NCBI GenBank assembly: GCA_947471745.1
Contig: CANJKZ010000065.1
Coordinates: forward strand, 1,100,001-1,164,000
Source of the DNA: Closterium sp. Naga37s-1
Taxonomy: Eukaryota > Streptophyta > Zygnematophyceae > Desmidiales > Closteriaceae
DNA length: 64,000 nt
Direction: 5' to 3'
Every line of letters starts with the position of its first letter. The first letter of the stretch is position 1. Shown here in pieces: positions 27,601-38,290 of this stretch. The translations under genes and the position numbers were made by a program. The notes below the pieces were generated by a model. It searched no databases and was not told where the DNA came from. It saw only the letters and a program-made list of their open reading frames with translations.

Positions 27601-28473
27601 CTCCTGTGCTCTCCGTCCCCGCAGCTGTCCACTCTGGGCATTCAGTTTGCCTACGTGGCATTCTGGGATTCGTCCTTCAAGGAGGCCCTCAGCACCGCTG
27701 TGCCACCTCATCGCACGCTGCGCTTTGCTGTCAAGCGAATGCTATCCACCGAGGTGAGCCGGCTGCAAGGATGCCATTCACTGGCTGTGTCAGTCACCAG
27801 CCAATGGCTGGCATCTCTATGTCAAACTACTCCTTGCAAGCTGCAAATCCCCCTCTCACCGCCATTGACCAATCCACTGCCTCCCATGTCCCCTGGTGCC
27901 TCTGCAGGTGGCAGCAGAGCTAGCGGGTGAGATGGCAGTGAGGCGTGAGCAGCTGCAGCAGAGGGCGGCCCAGCTCTGCCAGGTGGGCCACTGCACACCC
28001 TCTCCCACTTCTCTCTGCTTCCTCACCTACACTATGTCACAGTTTTGAACTCTCTTGCCACTGATTCAAGCAACTCACGCCTCACTAGCATGAAGGTAAC
28101 AGCCATGGCTGTGGGCTCTTAACGATGGGCCACTCACTCGCATGCGCAGGTTCTGTCAACCTGTGGTTGGGACCCCATTCGACCAGAGGGCGGAATATTC
28201 CTGGTGGCACGCCCTACAGCCTACGAGGGCAAGCAGTTAACCTACCAGCCGCCATCAACCAATTGCGATCAAGAGCCGCAGCCTGTCACAGTCACCCTTG
28301 ATAGTGTCAATATATCCGAGGCTCTGTTCTCGACGACAGGGCTGATGATCAACAACAGCGACTGGACGAGCATTCCCGGCTACTGCCGCTTCGTGCTGCT
28401 CCTCGATGACCACTGCTTCACCCTCGCCCTGCAGTGCCTAGACAAGTTCCACAAGCTGGTTCTGGCGGGGTAA
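21607..28473 (+). CDS. MMT: methionine S-methyltransferase
   Basis: Makes S-methylmethionine from methionine and S-adenosylmethionine in the cytosol; a plant enzyme. Fifteen exons: 21607-21669, 21795-21862, 22281-22390 (end uncertain), 22744-23045, 23239-23448, 23738-24229, 24510-24797, 25101-25268, 25579-26052, 26258-26575, 26713-26946, 27123-27437, 27625-27753, 27908-27982, 28150-28473. They give about 1189 residues, against roughly 1080 in land plants. The N-terminal methyltransferase half shows IPSIFIPEDWSFTFYEG, the SAM site ELGCGNGWISIAL at about 161, VYGLDINPRAV, DRIVGCIPQ and EEFLYSLSNYC. The C-terminal half is the aminotransferase-like domain (LFLD-type motif as VFFDISDHLELSS, NGVLQYLAEQALP, VKNQVYSDLEVAF seen as VRNQVYSDLEVAF). 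Exon 4 starts with a family-atypical low-complexity insert (residues ~81-140). The exon 3 donor lies in a repeat; alternatively exon 3 ends at 22620 and exon 4 begins at 22870, also in frame. Confidence 0.95.
22367..22562 (+). repeat. 27-bp minisatellite at the end of methyltransferase exon 3
   Basis: About seven copies of CTCTCCCCGCTCCCCCACTC plus TGGTGCG, open in frame (9 residues per unit, SPLPHSGAL). Every copy holds G|GTGCG in the same codon phase, a candidate donor that would splice correctly into the exon 4 acceptor at 22743. Confidence 0.9.
24360..24437 (+). repeat. CATGC pentanucleotide array
   Basis: Tandem CATGC/CATGT units (ATGCCATGCC...) in methyltransferase intron 6. Confidence 0.95.
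24937..25068 (+). repeat. 29-bp pyrimidine-rich minisatellite
   Basis: Four to five copies of TCTGCCATCCACTCCCGCAT plus TCTCTTTTC in methyltransferase intron 7, ending about 35 bases before the exon 8 acceptor, thus supplying the pyrimidine tract. Confidence 0.93.
25264..25380 (+). repeat. 18-bp minisatellite starting at the exon 8 donor
   Basis: Exon 8 ends GCTCAG|GTGGGC. The 18-bp unit GGGCAGGTGANRTGCGGT then repeats six times, each containing CAG|GTGA or a one-base variant. The array begins exactly at the splice junction. Confidence 0.9.
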
Positions 28474-29083
28474 TATTGTAATTGAGTGCTCTGTATTGGT
28501 CAAATATTACTTCCTTGGCTTCATTTCAAATAAGACGTCTCACTGTAGCTTCTGCTAAATATATATGGTTATTCCATTGAAGCCTCGAGAATGTCACACG
28601 AATTTCAAAAGTTTCCCGCGCTCCAAACCTCTGGCACCACCCATCCCTTCCCCTTCCCTGCTGTAACGGCAAACCCGCCGTGCCTTCCTGGCACCACCCA
28701 TCCCGCCCTTTCCGCCAAGCCACTCCTGTCGTCCCCACTACATGAGCCGCCGCCATTTTGTTCACCGTTAGCCTTTATGGATTCTCGCCTCGATCCGGCG
28801 AAGATGGAAAGTTCAAAGCCTCGCTCTCTCGTGTCCGCCTCGCACGCCCCAAGGTCGCAGCCACCGCATAGCCCTTCCGTGCTCAGTCTTCGCCACCATC
28901 ACCCATCGACCCTCCTTGCTTTCCCCTCGCCTTTCTGCGCGTCTCTGCTGCCACGTCTCAGTTCATCGCCCTGTTCGCGAGCTCCTGCACGCGAGTGTCC
29001 GCTCGTTTTCTGATTGAACCACAAGGAGATCGGTTGAACACGTGTTAGTCTCCCGACACCACAACGCCGCTCGGTGCGCAGCG
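28474..29083. other. intergenic, promoter of first tetraspanin
   Basis: 3' UTR of the methyltransferase gene followed by a C/T-rich stretch upstream of the first tetraspanin. Two imperfect copies of GGCACCACCCATCCC lie at about 28630 and 28690. No gene seen. Confidence 0.5.
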
Positions 29084-30524
29084 ATGAAGGCGGCGAGAGC
29101 GCTCATGGTGGTGTCGACGGGCGGGGCGGCGGCAATATCCATGGGCCTCATTGCGCTCGCCATCTACCTCGCGCTCAGGTCTGCGCGCACCCTCCCCACC
29201 CCCTGCTCCCTTCCCTCCTGCGCTTCTGCCGTTGCGCGCCTGCGCACACCTGAACGAGCGCACAGGGGTTTCTGCTTCCCGCGCCCATACGTTCCATCCA
29301 TTCCCCGCAGCCCCTCACCCTCCCGTCCCGCTTCCCCGTCTCCGCGCCACTCTTCCAACTGCCAGCAGCAGTGGCAGCGCGTGCGCGCAGCGGCTGGACA
29401 CGCCGAGCAACGCGATGGGCGCAGTGCTGCTGAGCGCGAGCATATTTGGGCTGATCGGCGCGCTCGTGCACGAGGGGTGCCTCGAGTTCCTCTTCCTCTG
29501 CTGCTCCGCCGCCCTCACCCTCGCGCTTTTGGCATACTCAGGTGAGCACCAGCGCTGGCCGAGTTCCTTGCCCCGTGTAACTAATTTTGCCTGCTCGTCT
29601 GATTCCCCCTGCTCGCCTAAAGCCCCATCTACCCCTTCTCCCTTCTGGACCCACATCTACCCCCTCTTCCCCATCCCCCCCTCTGCAGCGTTCGCCCTGG
29701 CAGTGGCAGCGCCGTCCCCCAGCGCCACGGTGGGCCCGTCAGGCCAGGCGGTGTATGACGTGGCGGGCTTCTCGCCGTGGCTGCAGGGGCTGGTGGCGCA
29801 GCCTGAGGCGTGGGAGGCCATGCGCACGTGCCTGCTCTCCAACAGCTCCTGCCCTGCCCTGCCACCAGCATGGGGGGATGCTGGGGGAGAGATGGCAGGG
29901 ATACGCAATAGCAGCAGGAACAGCAGTGGTATTGCAGCTGGTACTGGTAGCTCTAACGCTCAAAGCCCATCGGTCATTCAGAGCGGGTGCTGCTTCCCGC
30001 CTCCCCCGTGCAGCAAGAAGAACACAGTAGCCCTTTCCACGTCACCTGCCCTGCCGCCTGGCCCATCAGTCGCCCTCTTACCAGCAGCACCAGCAGCAAC
30101 CTTTGTGGCAGAGTCACTGCACGCTGAGAACCATTCTCAGCCAGCCGTCCCCAACTCTGCTGCTCACGCCAATTCCACGGCCTTGTTAGATTGCAGTGGA
30201 GCCGGCCCTGACGGTGGTGGGAGGTGTTTCAGCTGTGACACGTGCAAGGCAGCTCTCCTCAAAGTGGTGAGGGACGACCTCTCTCTCGCTGGCTGCATGT
30301 GCCTATCTGCTGCCTGCCTGCTGGTCGTGCTGCTGGGCGTGGGAGGGTATGGTCATGCTGTGTTGATGAGGGAGAGGCGAGAGAAGGCGAGAGAAGAGAT
30401 GAGGGAGGAGGATTATTCTTGTGGGAGCTTCTGCACTGGCGGTGGCTCGTGTGGGGACTGTTGTGAGTGTGCTCTGTTATGTTGTGCTGGGTTAGCCAAT
30501 TGCGTGGGTGAATGCGGTAGGTGA
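29084..30524 (+). CDS. plant-type tetraspanin with Cys-rich tail
   Basis: Four-pass membrane organiser. Exons 29084-29178, 29372-29541 and 29689-30524 give 366 residues. TM1 is at about 8-31 (ISMGLIALAIYLAL), TM2 after SNAMGAVLLSASIFGLIGALV, TM3 spans intron 2 (LTLALLAYS/AFALAVAA), and TM4 is CLSAACLLVVLLGVGGYGHAV. The large extracellular loop holds the plant signature GCCFPPPPC and further Cys pairs (CFSCDTC). The loop is enlarged by a Ser/Ala/Asn-rich insert with several N-x-S/T sites. The cytosolic tail is basic and then has eleven Cys in its last 36 residues. The exon 1 donor (AG|GTCTGC) is weak. The start is the ATG at 29084. A second tetraspanin follows in the same orientation. Confidence 0.85.
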
Positions 30525-31491
30525 TGCCTTTGCACCCATTGAAATCACTTGTAAATAATGCTCACATATATTTGTAATTATGTGGTAGGCGATGATGCTT
30601 CGCACTGTATAGAACGGCTTGGGAGGTAGCCGAATCCCCAAGCTGATTATAGCGCGAGCAATTCCCAGCCTGGCGTCCCTGTCGTGTAGCTCTCTCTTCC
30701 TCCTCCCTCCTCCCTCCTACTCGAACTGCCCCAGCACCCGAATCTTTTCGCCTCAGGCCGCCTGCTGTGTGGGCTGGCTGCCACGCGCCTTGCCGCAGGA
30801 GATGGGGAATTCATCGTTGGCCTGCCGCAGCATTTACTGCGCGCGTACCACTGCACTGCTGCGCCATGTACGCCCTAGTTGGTGAACCCGACGGTTGTTG
30901 AAAACTACGTACAGTGAGCTGAGCTGAGCCGAGCTGGTCACAGATGGTGCCACGCCATGTTCATGCGACGAGCGATGTTGATTCAAGGAATTCGGCCGGG
31001 GATGACGCCGCCATCGCGGTCGTCATTCCTAGAAGAGTGTATTCACGCCGTACCGTGCATCTCAGCATGCTTCCCCGCCCCAGTCGTTGTTGCTAGCATT
31101 CTCTTGGGCTCTTATCCATTCGCCCTTTCACTCGCATTCACCATTGCAGCACTCGAACGGTTTGAAGCGATTAGTCAAGCGCCACGCCAACTCGTATCGG
31201 TCATCGAGCCTTCTCGTTCACTGAAAGGCTGCTGTTGCGCCGTGGGAATCGACGTACATGGTGAACGGACGGTTCAGGTTCAACGAAGCAGATTCCCGAA
31301 GCCGGCATTCGCAGCACCAGCGAGAACATTCGCCGGCGAGGGTGTAGAGAAGAGTGCGCGACGCGGTTTCGCGGCCCTGCGTCCATCGCAGGCGGTGTTG
31401 TGTCGCCGTAGGCAGGCGTTCTTTTGATATATTTTACGGACAATCCGGATAATCAGGCCAATCAGGCACGAGCAGAGGCCGGACGGCCACG
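30525..31491. other. intergenic between the two tetraspanins
   Basis: No supported gene. An open frame at 30957-31427 has no recognisable domain. Presumably the terminator region of the first and promoter of the second tetraspanin. Confidence 0.5.
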
Positions 31492-33704
31492 ATGAGGACG
31501 GAGAAGCTACTGACGGCGATCGCCAACACGCTCATCCTCTGCCTCGCTCTCGCCCTCATCGGCGTATCGCTGTACACCACGTGGAGCTCGCCGCCCAGCA
31601 CGTGTCTGATCGTGTACCAGACGCCGCTGATGGCGATCGGCGCGGCGCTGTTCATCGGCGCGCTGGTGGGGCTGCTGGCGCTGGTGTGCGACAACGCGGG
31701 CCTCGTGTGCATGCAGCTCACCGTCTCCTTCACCGCCATGTGGGCCCTCCTCGCCTTCGCCACTCAGTCCCCGAGCCCCCACCTCCCCCTCTCCCCCCAC
31801 AAACTGCCCTCCTTTCCCCACCCTCGGCCCGTCTTCCCTCCCCCTCCCGTATTTCTCCACTTATCGCGTCCCTATCCTCGAGTCGCAATTTGTTCCGCAT
31901 TCCACAGTTCAAATGCGGGCTGGTCGCTTGTCGTCGCACATTGTCGCACGCCACAGCCGCTGCATTAAATTCAATCCACATGCGAACCAGGCGATTCCAA
32001 ACCGCAAGCAACCAAACCTGCGCGAAACAAATCCTGCGCGCATTCGCCTCTTCCCCCTCCCCTCCGCGCACCCCTCCCCCCTGCGCAGTATTCGCGCTGG
32101 TGGTGACGGGGCCGGGCGGCGCGTCAACGGAGAAGAGCCGCGGGTTCACGGTGTTCGAGCCGGCGCAGTTCAGCGCGTGGATGCAACAGCAGGTCGCGGG
32201 GGACCGCTGGCCGCCGCTCGCCTCGTGCCTCAGCGGCGCGCGCACGTGCGGGGATGTGCGGAACTACATCGGGCGCAACCTCAAGAAAGTGCAGCTGTCC
32301 CCGCTCGAGGTAAGGGGTGTGGTGCGGGAAGCGGAAGAATGCGGGTTTGCGGGGAGGGAGTGGGGGATGGAGCGCGAGGAGTAGTGGAAACAGCCTATCG
32401 CTTCCACGCGTGACGACCGCGCCAACTGCAGAGTCAATCATTCAGTGCTCCATGTTCCTTTCAATCATTCAGTGCTCCATGTTCCTTTCAATCATTCAGT
32501 GCTCCATGTTCCTTTCAATCATTCAGTGCTCCATGTTCCTTTCAATCATTCAGTGCTCCATTTTTGAGTCGACTCAAAAAAGTCAATCATTCAGTGCTCC
32601 ATTTTTGAGTCGACTCAAAAAAGTCAATCATTCAGTGCTCCATTTTCCTCAGCATTCACCTCCCCACTCACCTACCACTCCTTCCTTTGCCCCCCGTCCC
32701 CCCTCTCTCTCTCCCCATCCCCCAATGCGCCCCTACCGCGCCAGGCGGGGTGCTGTCTACCCCCCCAGGGCTGTGTGCTGGGGGGCCTGAACATGTCAGC
32801 GCCCGTGTACTACTCCTTCGCCTTCGACCTCCCCACCATGCCCAAGCTCCCCCTCCCCTCCGCCGACGCTGCTCCCACGGTGCAGCGCGGCACGAGCAAC
32901 TGCAGCGGGTTCAGTGCAGAGCCGACCCAGCTGTGCTACAGCTGCCCGTACTGCCAGGGCGGGCTGCTCTCGCTGCTGCGCGACAACCTGCGCATGGAGG
33001 CCTTTGTGGCGCTCGGCGTCTTCATTGCCGTCTTCATGCTGCTGCTCATCGCCTGCTTCGCCTACTGCGGCGCACGCCCCGATGACGACGAGGAGACGGG
33101 CAAGGGCAAGAAGACGGAGATCAGCCTGGCCAGGCAGCAGACGTTTGTGATTGCGGAGCAGCCGGCAGCGCAGCTGCTGTCCGTGCCGACCTTCCAGCGC
33201 ACGCTCACCATGGGGGATGGCGGCGGCGGGCGCGCGTTCAATCGCAGTACGACTATGTGTGCCAACAGCCGTGGTCGCGCTGCCGCTGCGGCGGCGTCCA
33301 ACGCGCAGCTGTCGCGCACGCTGACACGCATTGAGCAGGCTCTGGGGGCGGACCTGCAGCAGTTCAAACGCACCAACACCATGGCAGGTGGTGGCGGGGG
33401 GTCGGAGCAAAGGGAATTCAACCGCACACGCACGTTCCAGTCGAGTGCAGATGGGTGCGCGGATGGAGGGGTGGGGAGGGATGCAGAGGGGCAGAAGGGG
33501 CGGCTGCTAGGGAGAATAAACACCCTGGAGTCGTCAAAGGGGGCGAGAGGAGGCGAGCATGGCACTCACCACAGCAACACGTCCAGGCGGGGCGAGGGCG
33601 GGTCGAGAGAGAAACTTTCACAGAGTGGGAGGGGCAGACACCGGGACTATGATGAGGAGAGTGCGAGAGACTCAGATTACATGTCAGAGGAAGAGGAGTA
33701 CTAA
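31492..33704 (+). CDS. tetraspanin with long repeated-motif cytosolic tail
   Basis: Exon 1 begins at 31492 (MRTEKLLTAIANTLILC) with TM1 and TM2 (LMAIGAALFIGALVGLLAL) and reaches TM3 (FTAMWALLAFAT) near 31766. Exon 2 is 32089-32309 (VFALVVTGPGG...). Exon 3 is 32745-33704, opening with AGCCLPPQGCVLGGLN, the plant GCCxPP signature, then TM4 (FVALGVFIAVFMLLLIACFAYC). The exon 1 donor is unresolved: the only nearby GT (ACTCA|GTCC at 31766) leaves the wrong phase for exon 2. The tail is about 200 residues, far longer than usual, with at least five F/L-x-R-T/S-x-T repeats, then Gly/Asp/Glu-rich sequence ending EEEEY. It is a likely paralogue of the gene at 29084, given tandem placement and shared loop motif, but the sequences have diverged strongly. 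Confidence 0.8.
32433..32645 (+). repeat. tandem repeats of TCAATCATTCAGTGCTCCAT
   Basis: Four units of about 27 bp with spacer GTTCCTT, then two about 41-bp units in which the spacer is TTTTTGAGTCGACTCAAAAA, a perfect palindrome. Lies in the last intron of the second tetraspanin gene. Confidence 0.95.
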
Positions 33705-33953
33705 AAGGATGAGGATGATGTGGAGGATGTTGACCTGTATGACTAGGACGAGTAATTATCATGTAGAGCAAGGGGGTGTCATGAGCTCACCTTTTATTGT
33801 GGTGGGGTGTGATTGGTATGTATGTCAGAACGGCTCTTTTTTACACTTCAATACGACGGGTTTGGGTTGGGTGCCGAGCAATAGCGAACGCATATGGCAT
33901 GACCCAAACGAAGGGAGGTGAAAAGAGCAGAGGTGACATGAGGCGGAGGCTAC
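33705..33953. other. 3' flank of second tetraspanin
   Basis: No gene; short gap before the first LTR. Confidence 0.5.
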
Positions 33954-34083
33954 TGTCAAAGTACAATCTTACTTGTAGGCTCTAGTGGGGCACTCCTTAT
34001 GGGGTACAGCACTTCAAGGGTTACGGTAGTATTTGTACCCCAACTCATGCTAATCCAATCATTCCTCCATAGTTATTCTGACA
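33954..34083 (+). repeat. 5' LTR of element A1
   Basis: 130 bp, TGTCA...TGACA ends. Shares with the A2 and A3 LTRs the core AGGCT(A)TAGTGGGG, GGGTACA and TACTTGTACCCAACTC-like words. Confidence 0.85.
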
Positions 34084-34129
34084 TGGTATTCAGAGCAGGA
34101 AACCTGTTAAGTTTTTAGGGGCCACCCAT

Positions 34130-34640
34130 AGTTCCGCTAGTTCCTGCCCGAAGCGCCCTTGCGCTGTCCGGCCCTGCTCGCACAGTGTCGCGCTGCCCTG
34201 CAACTACTCGCACTGCCTGCCCCCCGCACATCGCGCCCTGCTGCAGCCTGCGAGTCGCGCCCTGCTGCCCTGCCCTGCGCGTGCCGCCCTGCCCTGCAGC
34301 CCGCGCCCAGCTGCCCTGCAGCCCGTGCATCGCGCTGCCCTGCCCTTAGGCCCGCGCGCCGCCCTGCCCTGCAGCTCGCGAGCCGCACTGCCCTGCCCTG
34401 CAGCCCAGTGCGTCGCGCCCTGCTGCCATGCCTAGCGCGCGCCCCTCTCTCCTGCGCGTCGCGCCCTGCTGCACCTGCGCGTCACGCCCTACTGCCCTAC
34501 GCGTCGTGCCCTACTGCAGCCCGTGCGTCGCGCTCTGCTGCCCCGCGCGTCGCGCCCTGCTGCAGCCCGCGCGTCGCGCCCTGCTGCCCGCGCTGCCCAG
34601 GCCGAGCCGCGCCGCCCAGCCCGAGCCACCCTGCCCAACC
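34130..34640 (+). repeat. GC-rich leader repeat of element A1
   Basis: Degenerate tandem units built on CGTCGCGCCCTGCTGCAGCC between primer-binding site and gag remnant. Long ORFs here are by-products of the repeat. Confidence 0.75.
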
Positions 34641-35254
34641 AGAGCCGCCCTGCTGCTACTACTGCTGCTGCTGCTGCTGCTCGTGCTACTGCTGCTGCTG
34701 GTGGAGGTGCTGCTGGGAGTGCTGGAGGTGCCACCGCCCAGCCCCACCGAGCCGCCCTGCTGCTACTACTGCTGCTGCTGCTGCTCGTGGTACTGCTGCT
34801 GCTGGTGGAGGTGCTGCTAGGAGTGCTGGAGGTGCGGCTGGTGCTGGAGGTGCTGGAGGTGCGGCTGGGAGTACTGGAGATGCTGCTGGTGCTGGAGGTG
34901 CTGGACCTACTACTGACAGTTACTGCCTGTCATGGCCACTATCACGGTAGTTGCAGCGGCCAGGGGTGGACAGCGGTGGTCATTGCCTCTCCCAGACGAC
35001 CCCACCCCTCAGCAGCTTCGTGAATGGGTTATTCAGCGAGGCAGTCCTGGTGGTGGAGGTTTTGGTTTTATGTGGCCTCAGCGACCTCGCGACTGTGCTT
35101 CTCAGCGATGCGTCCCTGGTAATGTAGAGGTTGCTGCTCTCGGTTCTAGTGAGTCTGTTGCCGCTCCAAGTGTTGGTGAGTCTGTTGCAGCTCTAGGTGC
35201 TCGTGAGTTTGCCGACGATCTAGGTGCTAGTGTGTCTACTGCCACATGTCCTGC

Positions 35255-36706
35255 CTGAGCTGAGGCCTTGCACACTTTCACGCTTGACTCAGGCGCGTCA
35301 CGTTGCTTCTTTCGTGATTGCACCACAGTCACACCACTCGCAGCACCTGTCCCAGTCTCACTGGCTGACCCCACTAGGGGCCCAGTAGTTGCGCGAGCCT
35401 CCACTCTCCTCCCGTGCCCGGTAGTCCCCTCCGGGTCTCTCTCAGGTCTCCACCTCCCCGCGTTATCGACGAACTTGTTGAGCAACGCAGTTCTCCAGGA
35501 TGAATGGGTTGACACCTTCATTCCTGGAGGACAGCGTGTGGCGATCCGTAAGTGCTCACGGACTGGCCGACACCTTGCTACGTTCACTCGTCAGCCTGGG
35601 TCCGGTCTGTACACCCTCACCACTGCGTCTGCACAAGTGGCTGAGTCAGGTCAGGTGGCTGCGTCGAGTCGGGTGTCTGCGTCTGGTCTGCTTGCAGCGT
35701 CTTGCTCGTGTGGGGTAATCTCTCACCAGACTCTCCTCTGGCACCACCGCCTAGGTCACCCCTCGCTGTCGCGTCTCCGCAGCATGCACTCCCGTCTCCT
35801 TGTCTATGGCCTTCCCAGGTCCCTGCCCTCCCTCCCGCGCTCGCCTGCACCACGGTGCCTTCCCTGCGTTGAGGGGCGGCAGCGCACCGCTCCTCACTCC
35901 GAGTTTCCTCCGACCACTTATCCTCTGCAGACTCTCCACATGGACGTGTGGGGCCCAGCCCCCATCGGTGGAACGGACCAGGAGCGCTACTTCCTCTTGG
36001 TTGTTGACGACTACACGCGCTACACCACTGTCTTCCCCTTTGCGGTGCAAGGTGGACGTCAGCGGTGTTTTGATCCCCTGGATCCGTGCTACTCGTTGCC
36101 AGCTGTGCGAGCGGTTTCGTCGGGACTTCCCAGTCTTGCGTCTGCACTCTGACAGGGGCGTTGAGTTCTCTTCTGACCTCCTTGCGGAGATTTGTCGAGA
36201 CGAGGGCATCCGCCAGTCGTTCACACTTCCAGCCTCTCCTCAGCAAAATGGGATTGCTGAGCGTAGCATTGGCTTGATCATGGAGGTTGCTCGTACCTCC
36301 ATGATCCCTGCGGCTGCTCCCCATTTTCTGTGGCCGTTTGCGATCCGATACGCTGCGCATCAGCTCAACCTCTGGCCCCGTGTCTCTGAGCCAGAGACCT
36401 CGCCCAAACTCCGGTGGAGGGGGGGAGGTTGGCGATGCGTCGGTGTTTCGGGTCTGGGGCGCGCTCTCCCTTGTTCGCGATGCCAAAGCAAGCAAGCTCT
36501 CCTCTTGCACTCTCCGCTGCGTCTTTCTTGGCTTCCCCACCGACGCCCCGCCATGGCAGTTCTACCACCCGCGCACGCGTCGAGTCTTCTCCTCCCAGGA
36601 CGTCACCTTTGATGAGTCTGTCTGTTTCAACAGGCTACACCCGCACGCGTCCCACCCGGTCCACCTAGCGCCTCTTTTCCCAGTACAAGTCCCCCCCCCC
36701 CGGTAG
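35255..36706 (+). pseudogene. A1 protease-integrase remnant
   Basis: Aspartic protease motif LDSGASRCFFRD, GAG-pre-integrase HHRLGHPSLSRLRSMHSRL, then integrase core pieces HMDVWGP, FLLVVDDYTRYT, LHSDRGVEF and NGIAERSIGL. At least two frameshifts (near 36060-36110 and 36415-36470) break the reading frame, and a TGA stands just before the protease. Not functional. Confidence 0.9.
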
Positions 36707-36959
36707 ACCCCCTCCCCCCGCAGGGTCCTGCTCCCTCAGGTGTGTCTCAGGTAGACCCACCCCCCTTGGTTGAGCCTTTGGAGATCTCTTCTGACTCCTC
36801 TGGCCTGGCTGAGGGGGGTGACCCCGCCGCTGACGACATGGCGGCCACTCGCCACTCTCTACGCTTGGAGCCCCCCCTGGTTTTCCACCTCGGCTGTCTT
36901 CGCCGCCTCCGCAGCCTGCTGCTGTGGACTCTGGAGCTGAGACTAATGGTGCTGAGCCT

Positions 36960-38290
36960 GGCGGTGCTGAGATAGAGGGTGAGGGTTCTGGGGGTGTTGC
37001 GACTGGGGGTGCTGGTTCTGAGGGTGCTGCGACTGGGGGTGCTGCGAGTCCTAGTGGCGGTGGAGCTGTGGGTGACCCTGCTGGAGGCCCTTGAGCTGGA
37101 CAGCCACCGCGGCCTGATCTACTTGTAACGCTCTCGCCACGGGCGATTCGTGCGTGGATCGTTTGGCAAGGTAGTCCTGGTGGTGGAGGGTACGGTCCTG
37201 CTGGTGCTGGAGCTGCTAGTCCTAGAGGTACTGCTGGAGGTGCTAGAGGTACTGCTGGAGGTGCTGGAGGTGCTGTTGGCGCTGGAGGTACTAGAGGTGC
37301 TGCTGGTGTTGGAGGTGCTAGAGCTGCTAGTCCTGGAGGTACTGGAGGTGCTACTGGTGCTGGAGATGCTAGAGCTGCTATTCCTGGAGGTACTGCTGGT
37401 GCTGGAGGTGCTGCTGGTGCTGGAGGCACTGGAGCTGGAGGTACTGGAGGTGCTGGAGCTGCTGGTCCTGGAGGTGCTCGTACCGGAGGTACTGGAGCTG
37501 CAGGAGCTGGTGGTGCTGCTGGTGCTGAAGGTGCTGGAGGTGCTGCTGGAGGTGCTTGGGTTACTGGAGCTACTGGCACTGGAGGTGCTGGTGCTACTGG
37601 TGCTGGAGATGCGGGAGCTGCTGGTCCTGGAGGTACTTGTACTAGAGGTATTGGAGCTGCCGGAGCTGATGGTGCTGCTAGTGCTAGAAGTGCTACTGGA
37701 GCTGCTGGCACTAGAGGTGCTGGTGCTGCTGGTGCTGGAGGCGCTAGAGTTGGAGGTACTAGAGGTGCTAGGGCTGCTGGTCCTAGAGGTACTGTTGGTG
37801 CTTGAGGTGCTGGAGGTGCTACTGGTGCTGGAGGCACTGGAGCTGGAGGTACTGGCGGTGCTGGAGCTGCTGGTCCTGGAGGTGCTCGTACTGGAGGTAC
37901 TGGAGCTGCCGGAGCTGGTGGTGCTGCGGTTGCTGGAGGTGCTGGAGGTGCTGCTGGAGGTGCTTGGGTTACTGGAGCTGCTGGCACTAGAGGTGCTGGT
38001 GCTACGAGTGCTGGAGCTGCTGGTCCTGGAGGTGCTCGTACTAGAGGTACTGGAGCTGCCGGAGCTGGTGGTGCTGCTAGTGCTAGAGGTGCTACTGGAG
38101 CTACTGGCACTGGAGGTGCTGGTGCTGGTGGTGGTGGAGGCGCGGGAGCTGGAGGTACTAGAGGTACTGGCGCTGCAGGAGCTCGTGGTGTTGCTGGTGC
38201 TGGAGGTGCTGGAGGTGCTACTGGAGCTGCTGGTGCTGGAGGTGCTGGTGCTGTTGGTGTTGGAGGAGCTGGAGCTAGTGGTACTGACCC
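36960..38290 (+). repeat. GCTGGTGCTGGAGGT-type Gly/Ala codon repeat
   Basis: About 1.3 kb of degenerate GCT/GGT/GGA trinucleotide-based repeats (15-bp higher-order words such as GGAGGTGCTGGAGCT). Corresponds to the expanded Gly/Ala linker after integrase seen in A2. Both strands are stop-poor, giving long Leu/Val- and Ser/Thr-rich phantom ORFs. Confidence 0.9.
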
